13,375 nt of DNA from assembly GCA_018969885.1 (NCBI GenBank), contig JAGWXN010000063.1, forward strand, positions 1 to 13,375, in the 5' to 3' direction. Position 1 is the stretch's first letter, and each line of letters opens with the position of its first letter. The translations under genes were made by a program, and so were the position numbers. Positions 1 to 6,393 of the stretch are shown here, in pieces. Source of the stretch: Betaproteobacteria bacterium (GTDB taxonomy: Bacteria; Pseudomonadota; Gammaproteobacteria; Burkholderiales; Burkholderiaceae). The notes below the pieces were generated by a model. That model was not told where the DNA came from, searched no databases, and saw only the letters and a program-made list of their open reading frames with translations.

Positions 1-1
1 C

Positions 2-561
2 GACGAGCTGCACCTGGAGCACCCGTTTGCCGGGGCGCGGATGCTGCGCGACAAGGCGATCGAGCGCGCCAACGCGGCGTGGGCGCTGGACATCACCGAC
101 ATCCCGATGGCGCGCGCCTGGGTGTGCCTGGTGGCGGTGCTGGACTGGCACAGCCGCCGGGAATTGGCGCACCGGGTGCTCATCCGATGGAGGCGGACTT
201 CTGCGTGGAGGCGCTCAACGAGGCCGTGGCCCGGTACGGAGTACCGGAGATCGTCAACACCGCCCAGGGCAGTCAGTTCAGCAGATCGGCGTTCGTCAAC
301 GCGGTCAAGGCGTGCGGCGCCAGGCAGAGCATGGACGGGCGGGGCTGCTGGCGCGACAACGCGCTCGTCGAACGGTTGTGGCGCAGCGTGAAGTACGAAG
401 ACGTCTACCTGCGTGCCTACGACAGCGTGGGCGCGGCCCGAGCAGGCCAGGCGAGGCACTTCGAGTGCTACCACGCCCGGCGACCGCACCAGGCCCATGG
501 CGGGCGCACGCCCGATATGGTGTACTCCGAGACACTGGCGCCACGGCACGCGGCGGCCTGA
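2..561 (+). pseudogene. IS3-family transposase OrfB (rve/DDE integrase core), 5'-truncated by window edge, internally deleted and frameshifted
   Basis: Frame 2 encodes DELHLEHPFAGARMLRD, then ITDIPMARAWVCLVAVLDWHSRR (first catalytic Asp in the DITDIP motif). After a one-base deletion near 181-186 the protein continues in frame 1 as MEADFCVEALNEAV through to the stop at 559-561. Three lesions are visible. (1) Full-length relatives carry some 45-50 residues between the MLRD and IERAN..WALDIT motifs that are absent here, an apparent in-frame deletion near position 52. (2) The frameshift. (3) The second catalytic Asp, normally NTDQGSQF, is Ala (NTAQGSQF, near 258-281). The third catalytic residue is intact: Glu in DNALVERLW sits 35 residues after that position and is followed 7 residues later by the usual Lys (WRSVKYE). 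The C-terminal YHARRPHQAHGGRTPD block is typical of the family. No active enzyme can be made. Confidence 0.9.
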
Positions 562-572
562 GCATGAATCCC

Positions 573-638
573 GGGTTGTCCGCCGCGTCGGTCGTGCATT
601 CGTCGCAGGCGACGCGCGCCCGCCGCCGTGGACAACCC
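573..638. repeat. Inverted repeat (9 bp, perfect) in the IS tail
   Basis: gggttgtcc at 573-581 is exactly complementary to ggacaaccc at 630-638. The 48-nt loop contains a smaller hairpin, cgtcg/cgacg at 601-614. It lies just after the transposase stop codon and could act as a transcription terminator or barrier shielding the element, but there is no T-run. A chance GC-rich fold cannot be excluded. Confidence 0.35.
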
Positions 639-722
639 AGCATCGCAGATCACCAACCCGCAGCCCATCCACTTATCTCACCCTTGGGTCGTGTTCAAGC
701 AAGCGCGGTCACCTCTCATCAG

Positions 723-3704
723 ATGACACATCAACACGCCCACGGGCAGGGACATTCCAACGCTTCCCGCTCGCCTGAGTCCAGGCGCCCTCGCCTCAAT
801 CGCTTGAGCGCCCTCATAGCGGCTGCCTATGGACTTGTCATCGCGGGCCCCGCGCTGGCCAATACCTACGACTACGACTACCACCCGCCGGGCTACGGTC
901 TCGATTTCCCAAAAGATCCCAAGTACAACTACACCTCGTTATCGATCGGGAGCAAGCCCGGATTGATTCAGTTCTCCGGCCAGTACTTGGTGGACTATCG
1001 CGTCGGCGGTTGGAGGCAATGGCAAGACGTGAGTGTCGGCAGCGCCTCGCTGACCTCGCCCATCGATATCGAGATCAACCGCGTCCATTTCGCCTGGATG
1101 CTTGACACCCCCCTCATGATGCGGCTGGGTTCATCGCTGGACATGAAACAGGTCAATCTCGGGTTGAGCGGGATCAATCTGGTGTTCGGTGCGCCACTCA
1201 GTGGCGACAGTTCACTGTCGCTGAGCAATTCGCGTCTGCTGCTCAATCCGGGTACGCCTCTGAAGTATGACGGTGCCGGCAGTTTCACCATCAATGCACT
1301 CAGCGGCGATAACTCCATCGAACGGGGGCCCAAGACCTGGATCGACAAGCCCGCAACCATCAATGTCTCGCCAGGCGCAAGTCTGGCCTTCCGCGATTTT
1401 CTGGGGCTGGAACGAGACAATCCCAGCTCCAACCTGCGATTCTCGGGACCCAATACCACCTTCAATATCGACAACGGACGATTGCTGATCGAGCGAACCC
1501 GACTCTTCGCCGATGAAGGGGTGATGAAGCTGACCAACGGCTCGGAACTGGTGACGACGGGCTCGGAATGGTCAGGCGTTCATCTGAAGAACCTGATCAT
1601 CGAAAAAGGCAGTCGGCTGACCATGGACCACATCACCGAGGTCACCGCAAAAAGCCTGTTCCTCAGCAACGCCACGGTCACCCTCAGCGGTCAAGCCAGT
1701 CTGAGCGCGGACAGCACGGTCGTCGGTTACAGCACTGAAATCACAGGGCCCGCACAAACGCTGCCGGGCACTAACCGAAGCTATCTGAACTTGCCCTCGG
1801 TCTTGGTCGCATCCGATGGGGGGTTGAAGATCACGAGCGTGAGCGATGTGAATGTGAACGAGCTCAACATAGGGGCGCGGGCCACTGTCCAGTTGAATGC
1901 AGGCACGAACATGTTCGCCAAGAAGGTCGAACTGGGTGGCGGACGGCTCGATATCGCAGAAGGCGCTTGGTTGCTCACCTACAAGGACAACGGTACGAAC
2001 GCCAACTTCTACGGCGGCGTTGCGGGGTACAGAACCGGCTCGGAACTGACGCTCGCGCCGAGATCCACCCTGACCATCAAACCCGGTACCCAACTCATCG
2101 TCGATGACAAGCTGATCCTGACCAACCGATCGCAGGTCGACATCGAGGGGCGACTCATCGCAGACGGATCGATTCTGGGCGACGGGGTGATGCTGATCAA
2201 GTCGGGCGCCATGCTTCTTCCCGCCTCCGGCTCCAACCCCACCGGCTATTCGTCAGTCCACTTCGACAACGCCCTGGCACTACAAAAAGACGCCCAGGTC
2301 CTGCTCAAGCTTGATCCTGGCGGTACCGGCTCAGGCGCCTTGCCCTCCCGCCCGGTGATCACCTATGGGCCGCGCCCGGTGATTTTCTATGGCGCGCCGA
2401 CCATCGAACTGCGCGGCTCCGGCAGCCTCAATGCCAACGACCTCGTTGGCAAGTCGATCACCGTCATCGCGGCCCAGGCCTCCGGGGTGGCCGGCACCAT
2501 CGACACCAAGGGTTTTACGCCCACCATCAAGCCGGTCAACATGCCTGCCCTGCTGGGCTACACGCTGCGTGACACCAACACCAATGGCAAGCCGGATGTG
2601 ACGCTGTTCATGGACAAGCCACTGAGCGCTGATCCGCAACGCAACTCGTCATTGACCTCGAGTAACCGCCAGAGCCTCGTCAACCAGATGATCGCCGCCG
2701 CCAACAGCAACCCGGCGGCCACGGCATCGGTCAGCAGCATCACCAACGAGCAGCTCGACCAGCTGCACGCCGAACCCTACTCGTCCTTCATCACCGTCAA
2801 CCTCGAGGCCATCGCCAACACCCGTAATGCGATCTTCGCGCGGGCCATGAACATCGACCCCACCGGCAAGCGCGTCTGGATGGATGCCTCCGAGTCCCAT
2901 GGCAGCATCAACGGACAAAACGGCCTGGGCAACTTCGGCTATGTGCTGTCCAACCTGACTCTGGGCAAGGACTTCGGCCGGGCCTGGGGCGGCGCCTGGG
3001 GCGGCTACTTCGCCTACGGACGCAACCGCATGACCGAGGCCGACATCGCCAACCAGCAGCTCAGCGGCGAAACCCACAGCGTCGGCGTCTATGGCCAATG
3101 GCAACACGGCGCCTGGGAAAGCCGCATGTTGCTGGGCTATGGCCGCGGCGCTCATGACTCCAGGCGCTTCCTGTCGCTGACCGATTTCACCGGCGCCCTC
3201 CAGGCCCAGTACAACAGCAACAGCCTGCAGGCAGGGTTCCGCTCCAGCTATGACTGGTACAACCAAAAAGGTGTCGAGCTGCGTCCTGAGGTCGGCGGCT
3301 CCATCACCACCTACCGGCAATCGGGCTTCTCCGAATCAGGCAATGCCCTCTACGGCCTGAAGGTTGGCGCCGCCACGGCCGCCACCTACATCGCCCATGT
3401 CGGGCTCAATGCCAGGCTGCCACGCCTCGTCCCGAATGTGCCGGTGCGTCCGGTCGCCTTTGGCCGAGTGGAATACGACTTCGCGAGCAGCCGCGAGCAT
3501 GCGGTCACCGCGGCGATGCAGAGCAATCCGTCCAATGCCCTGTCCTTCACCGGTCAGGGCCGAGGTCCGACCACCGCCACCATCGGCATCGGTCTGGCCA
3601 GCGACGACACCAAGGCGCTGCAGCTGGCCGGCGGCGTCGCCTTTGCCCGCCACACCTACGGCTCGGAATGGGGAGCGGGTCTACGCCTGCGGTACACCTG
3701 GTGA
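723..3704 (+). CDS. Classical autotransporter adhesin-type protein (type Va secretion), 993 aa
   Basis: Exported surface protein whose C-terminal barrel inserts in the outer membrane and translocates the N-terminal passenger. From the ATG at 723: a His/Ser-rich n-region (MTHQHAHGQG...), basic RRPRLNR at 21-27, a hydrophobic stretch and a likely signal peptidase site after GPALA (residue 46). Residues about 47-660 are a Gly/Ser/Asn/Leu-rich passenger with the irregular short repeats of beta-helix passengers and no visible SPATE protease GDSGS motif. A linker helix (SSFITVNLEAIANTRNAIFARAM, near 687-709) leads into a barrel of about 277 residues ending in LRLRYTW, the expected C-terminal aromatic beta-signal. 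The frame stays open upstream into the IS, so the start was chosen by signal-peptide position; no Shine-Dalgarno is seen and the IS end lies at 716, so the native leader may be damaged. GC falls to roughly 55-60% in sampled passenger blocks against roughly 65-70% in the barrel. Family is certain; ligand and start are not. Confidence 0.88.
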   Translation: MTHQHAHGQGHSNASRSPESRRPRLNRLSALIAAAYGLVIAGPALANTYDYDYHPPGYGLDFPKDPKYNYTSLSIGSKPGLIQFSGQYLVDYRVGGWRQWQDVSVGSASLTSPIDIEINRVHFAWMLDTPLMMRLGSSLDMKQVNLGLSGINLVFGAPLSGDSSLSLSNSRLLLNPGTPLKYDGAGSFTINALSGDNSIERGPKTWIDKPATINVSPGASLAFRDFLGLERDNPSSNLRFSGPNTTFNIDNGRLLIERTRLFADEGVMKLTNGSELVTTGSEWSGVHLKNLIIEKGSRLTMDHITEVTAKSLFLSNATVTLSGQASLSADSTVVGYSTEITGPAQTLPGTNRSYLNLPSVLVASDGGLKITSVSDVNVNELNIGARATVQLNAGTNMFAKKVELGGGRLDIAEGAWLLTYKDNGTNANFYGGVAGYRTGSELTLAPRSTLTIKPGTQLIVDDKLILTNRSQVDIEGRLIADGSILGDGVMLIKSGAMLLPASGSNPTGYSSVHFDNALALQKDAQVLLKLDPGGTGSGALPSRPVITYGPRPVIFYGAPTIELRGSGSLNANDLVGKSITVIAAQASGVAGTIDTKGFTPTIKPVNMPALLGYTLRDTNTNGKPDVTLFMDKPLSADPQRNSSLTSSNRQSLVNQMIAAANSNPAATASVSSITNEQLDQLHAEPYSSFITVNLEAIANTRNAIFARAMNIDPTGKRVWMDASESHGSINGQNGLGNFGYVLSNLTLGKDFGRAWGGAWGGYFAYGRNRMTEADIANQQLSGETHSVGVYGQWQHGAWESRMLLGYGRGAHDSRRFLSLTDFTGALQAQYNSNSLQAGFRSSYDWYNQKGVELRPEVGGSITTYRQSGFSESGNALYGLKVGAATAATYIAHVGLNARLPRLVPNVPVRPVAFGRVEYDFASSREHAVTAAMQSNPSNALSFTGQGRGPTTATIGIGLASDDTKALQLAGGVAFARHTYGSEWGAGLRLRYTW
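2349..2392 (+). repeat. Two-copy 24-bp tandem repeat inside the autotransporter
   Basis: cgcccggtgatcacctatgg (2349-2368) recurs with few changes at 2373-2392, a 24-bp period. It encodes RPVITYGP followed by RPVIFYGA (residues about 543-558), so the duplication is in frame and keeps the 8-residue spacing. It lies close to the place where base composition rises from the low-GC passenger to the high-GC C-terminal part. Confidence 0.8.
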
Positions 3705-3725
3705 TCCGGTCCTGGCCTGATCACC
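3700..3725 (+). terminator. Possible terminator hairpin at the autotransporter stop codon
   Basis: ggtgatc (3700-3706, including the stop codon) pairs perfectly with gatcacc (3719-3725) around a 12-nt loop. There is no following T-run, so if it terminates it would not be a classical intrinsic terminator. The rest of the gap to 3827 holds a second imperfect hairpin, ccgcga/ttgcgg at 3786-3802, and a 10-bp palindrome aaaccggttt at 3815-3824 just after the stop codon of the convergent regulator gene. No gene is seen in the gap. Confidence 0.3.
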
Positions 3726-3827
3726 ACAAGGCCCGCCTGAAGAGCCGGCGGCTGCAGGTGCTGGCACACCATGCCGCACCGTTGCCCGCGAAGGCCTTGC
3801 GGCGATGTGTGGGAAAACCGGTTTGAT

Positions 3828-4490
3828 TCAGCCCTGCTCGGCGCGCAGCCGATCGATCATGAAGTCGGCTGCCTCGGTGATGTGCTGTCGGGCCAACCGC
3901 TCCGCCTGGGTTGCCTTGCCGGCAGCCACCGCCTCCAGCAAGGCCTCGTGCTGGTCCCAGATGTCGCGTGGCTTGTCCTCGCGCAGCAGCACCTCGCCCA
4001 TCACGCGCTGCGCCTGCGTCCAGTGGGTTTCCAGCGCGGGCACGATCAGGGGGTTGCCCGACAGCCCGTAGATGAAGTGGTGGAAGGCCATGTCGGCCGA
4101 GATCATGGCGCTGACCGAGCCGCTGGCAGCCGCCTTGCGGCCTGCGCGAATGAGCGCGGCGCCCTTGTCACGCGCTGACGCGCTGCCGTGCGCGGCCGCC
4201 TCGCGAAAGGCCAGACCCTCGATCACGGCGCGCACATCGTACATGTGACGCACATGGGCCAGATCCATCGGCGCCACCTGCAGCCCGCGCCCGGGCGCAT
4301 CGCTGAGCACACCTTCCTTGCGCAACAGGGTCAGCGCCTGCTGCACCGGCTGGCGCGACACGCCGAGTTCCTGCGCAATCTGCTCCTGGATGATGCGCGC
4401 GCCCGCCCGCAGCTTGCCCGCCGCAATGTCCGACAGGATGGCCTCGTGGACCTGTTCGACCAGGGTAGGGGCAGGCTTCAGCGCTTTCAT
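3828..4490 (-). CDS. GntR-family transcriptional regulator, FadR/FCD subfamily
   Basis: DNA-binding regulator, probably a metabolite-responsive repressor. The N-terminal winged helix-turn-helix spans about residues 7-75, with the recognition region IIQEQIAQELGVSRQPVQQAL near 33-53. The C-terminal all-helical FCD ligand domain shows the full metal-site pattern of the family: Asp133 and His137 in SADMAFHHFIY, His181 in WDQHEALLEAV, and His203 in LARQHITEA. Length (220 aa) is normal. It follows the ThDP enzyme gene on the same strand with a gap of 22 bp, so the two are probably co-transcribed, and the palindrome in the divergent promoter gap upstream is the obvious candidate operator. Start: ATG at 4490 is used; an in-frame GTG at 4511, 1 bp after the upstream TGA, would add MTRYDTP. 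Neither has a clear Shine-Dalgarno. The inducer cannot be read from the sequence; members of this family often sense carboxylic acids or their derivatives. Confidence 0.92.
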   Translation of the reverse strand: MKALKPAPTLVEQVHEAILSDIAAGKLRAGARIIQEQIAQELGVSRQPVQQALTLLRKEGVLSDAPGRGLQVAPMDLAHVRHMYDVRAVIEGLAFREAAAHGSASARDKGAALIRAGRKAAASGSVSAMISADMAFHHFIYGLSGNPLIVPALETHWTQAQRVMGEVLLREDKPRDIWDQHEALLEAVAAGKATQAERLARQHITEAADFMIDRLRAEQG

Positions 4491-4512
4491 GGGCGTATCG
4501 TAGCGGGTCACC

Positions 4513-6252
4513 TCAGCCGGCGGCGCTGCGCCACTGACGCTCGGCTTCGTCCCAGGCGCCCAGCGGCTGCAGGTCGGGCACCCAGGCCAGGCCGGACTTG
4601 GCGTCTGAAGACGCCGCTTCGGGCGTGACGATCACATCCAGCAAGGCAGGCTGGCCCTGGGCCAGTGCGGTCATGGCGCGCGCGATGGCGCCGGGGAGCT
4701 CGCCCGCCTCTTCCACCCGCTCGCCGTGCATGCCGAAGGCGCGGGCCATGGCGGCATGGTCGGCAAACTGCAGATGCGTGCCCACCACCTTGCCGTGGGT
4801 TTCCTGCTGATCTCGCACTTCGATCGCCCATGAGCCGTTGTTGGCCACGACCACCAGGATGGGCACGCGGTGCCGCACGGCGGTATCGATCTCCATGGCG
4901 TTGAAGCCGAAGGCGCCGTCGCCGGTAGCCACCACCACGGTGCGTTGCGGATGCACCAGCCGCGCGGCGATGCCAAAGGCGGTGCCCACGCCGATGCAGC
5001 CCAGCGAGCCCGGATCCAGGTAGGTGGAGGCCGGCAAGCCCACGCGCGCAAAGCTCAGGAAGTCGCCGCCGTCGGCGACCACCACCGCATCCTGCGGCAG
5101 CACATCGCGCAGGGCGGCCAGCACGCGGTTGGGGTGCATGCGGCCGTCCTGGCCCGCGGGCGCTTCGCGCATGCCGGTGGCCAGCTTTTCGGAGCGCTTG
5201 AGATGCTGGTCGCGCAAGCCCTGCACCCAGGTGCGATCGGTCGCGGGTGCGTGCGCTGGCGCCGCGTCGAGGATCGCCTGCAGCGCCAGCGCCGGGTTGC
5301 ACAGCAAAGCGAGATCGCCCCGCCGGTTGTCGCGCAGCTCGGCCGCGCAGTCGGCGATGCGCAGGAATCGCGCGTTGCCGAACACTGCCGGCGATCCGTA
5401 GGCCAGCTGGAAGTCGAGCCGTCGCCCCACGGTGATCACCAGATCGGCCTGGCCCATCACAGTGCCGCGCATCGCCGCCACCACGCTGGGGTGGTCGTCG
5501 CTGATCAGGCCGCGGCTTTCTCCGGTGTCCAGGTAGGCGGCGCCCAGCCGCGACATCAGTTCGCCCAGTGCGGTGCCCGAGCCCTGCGCGCCGCGCCCCG
5601 AGATGAACAGCGGCCGCCGGGCCTGCCACAGCATGTCGACCGCGGCCTGCACCTGCGCCGGGTGAGGCGGCAGGGGCGTCGCCTGGCGCTGCTCGAGATA
5701 TTCGGGCAGCTGCACCGCGCGGGGCACCTCGGCGCGCAGCGTGTCCACCGGGAAGTCGAGGTACACCGGCCCTGCCTCACCCCCTTCGCCTTGCGCGCGG
5801 GCGGCAGCTTCGGCCAGCTCCTGCGGAATCAGGGCCGGGTGGCGCACGGTGCGCGCGTAACGCGTGATGCCGCGCACCAGGTCGGTGTGCACGATGTCCT
5901 GCAAGGCGCCACGGTTCTCCTGGGCGGTGGGGGGCAGGCCCGAGAGCACCAGCACCGGCGCACGCGCCACATGGGCATTGGCGATGCCGGTCATCGCATT
6001 GGTGACCCCGGGGCCGGCGGTGACCAGCGCCACACCCAGGCCCCCGGTCAGCTGCGCTTCGGCATGCGCCATGTAGACCGCGGCCCGTTCATCGCGCACA
6101 TCGACGATGCGGATGCCTTCGGCGTCCAGCCGCATCCAGATCGGCATGATGTGCCCGCCGCACAGCCCATAGACGCGCTGCACGCCCCGCTGCCTGAGGA
6201 AGCGGGCAATCACGGCGGCGCCGCTCTGCTCGGTGATGGGAGGGGGTGTCAT
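4513..6252 (-). CDS. Thiamine-diphosphate-dependent enzyme, acetolactate synthase / 2-hydroxyacyl-CoA lyase / oxalyl-CoA decarboxylase superfamily
   Basis: 579-aa three-domain ThDP enzyme. The N-terminal PYR domain (about 8-170) carries the catalytic Glu55 in VRDERAAVYMA and the GVALVTAGPGVTN segment. The central domain is about 195-330. The C-terminal PP domain (about 375-545) has the Mg-ThDP motif GDG at 444-446 followed after 24 residues by NN at 471-472. Glu55 excludes glyoxylate carboligase, which lacks it. No ilvH-type small subunit lies next to it, arguing against branched-chain amino-acid biosynthesis. A divergent acyl-CoA synthetase suggests a CoA-thioester substrate, as in 2-hydroxyacyl-CoA lyases or oxalyl-CoA decarboxylases, but no decisive CoA-binding signature was recognised and the reaction stays open: decarboxylation, carboligation or lyase. 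The start is supported by AGGAG 5 nt before the ATG at 6252. The gene is first in a probable operon with the GntR regulator. Cofactor class is certain; substrate unknown. Confidence 0.9.
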   Translation of the reverse strand: MTPPPITEQSGAAVIARFLRQRGVQRVYGLCGGHIMPIWMRLDAEGIRIVDVRDERAAVYMAHAEAQLTGGLGVALVTAGPGVTNAMTGIANAHVARAPVLVLSGLPPTAQENRGALQDIVHTDLVRGITRYARTVRHPALIPQELAEAAARAQGEGGEAGPVYLDFPVDTLRAEVPRAVQLPEYLEQRQATPLPPHPAQVQAAVDMLWQARRPLFISGRGAQGSGTALGELMSRLGAAYLDTGESRGLISDDHPSVVAAMRGTVMGQADLVITVGRRLDFQLAYGSPAVFGNARFLRIADCAAELRDNRRGDLALLCNPALALQAILDAAPAHAPATDRTWVQGLRDQHLKRSEKLATGMREAPAGQDGRMHPNRVLAALRDVLPQDAVVVADGGDFLSFARVGLPASTYLDPGSLGCIGVGTAFGIAARLVHPQRTVVVATGDGAFGFNAMEIDTAVRHRVPILVVVANNGSWAIEVRDQQETHGKVVGTHLQFADHAAMARAFGMHGERVEEAGELPGAIARAMTALAQGQPALLDVIVTPEAASSDAKSGLAWVPDLQPLGAWDEAERQWRSAAG

Positions 6253-6320
6253 GGCGGCTCCTGGATGACTGGGCGTTGGGCGGGGAGTGGCGCGCGGCCA
6301 CGATCCTTGCTATGTTATCA

Positions 6321-6340
6321 GAACTCTGAATTCAGAGTTC
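6321..6340. promoter_or_regulatory. Perfect 20-bp palindrome in a divergent promoter gap, probable operator
   Basis: gaactctgaa (6321-6330) is followed directly by its exact reverse complement ttcagagttc (6331-6340). It lies in the 141-bp gap between the divergent starts at 6252 and 6394, 68 bp from the first and 53 bp from the second, inside a locally AT-rich patch (about 6308-6350) of an otherwise very GC-rich region. Length and position fit a dimeric regulator acting on both promoters, most simply the GntR-family protein encoded at 3828. No second copy was noticed in the window. Clear -35/-10 boxes could not be assigned; weak hexamers such as TTGCTA at 6307 lie nearby. Confidence 0.7.
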
Positions 6341-6393
6341 ATAGAGACGATGCTGCTTTTCAGACCCTGCCTGCCGGCCTAACGGAGTCCTCC

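Larger units (their letters stand above)
1..716 (+). mobile_element. Decayed IS3-family insertion sequence, right-hand part (left end outside window)
   Basis: The stretch holds the 3' two-thirds of an IS3-type orfB transposase (2-561) followed by a non-coding tail. The tail at about 671-716 contains the blocks atccacttatc, gtgttcaag and, at the end, gcggtcacctct. From memory these resemble the right ends of IS3-family elements with this kind of transposase, which finish in a ...ccacctct-like sequence; that is why the end is placed at 716. The end is an inference, because the left terminal repeat and the target-site duplication cannot be seen. The element is certainly inactive (see transposase entry). 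It stops 6 bp before the probable start codon of the autotransporter. Confidence 0.6.

Noticed and set aside
27..722. Reading frame open from the IS region straight into the autotransporter, giving an apparent 1225-aa protein
   Set aside because: The upstream part is the wrong frame of the transposase and reads as Arg/Gly/Ala-rich noise; the signal peptide begins only after 723.
2649..3320. Antisense open frame under the autotransporter barrel
   Set aside because: Low-complexity Ala/Gly/Val composition and no start signal; a shadow of the well-supported sense gene.
3786..3802. REP-like element (cccgcgaaggcc resembles Pseudomonas REP sequences)
   Set aside because: Only about 12 bases match and no second copy or partner inverted unit is present.
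4513..6252. Biosynthetic acetolactate synthase (ilvB/ilvI) or glyoxylate carboligase
   Set aside because: No small regulatory subunit gene follows, the neighbours are a CoA ligase and a GntR gene, and the catalytic Glu excludes glyoxylate carboligase.
4870..6393. Very long open frame antisense to the ThDP gene continuing into the ligase
   Set aside because: It is the His/Arg/Ala-rich complement of a GC-rich coding gene; the real ligase start has its own Shine-Dalgarno at 6384-6387.
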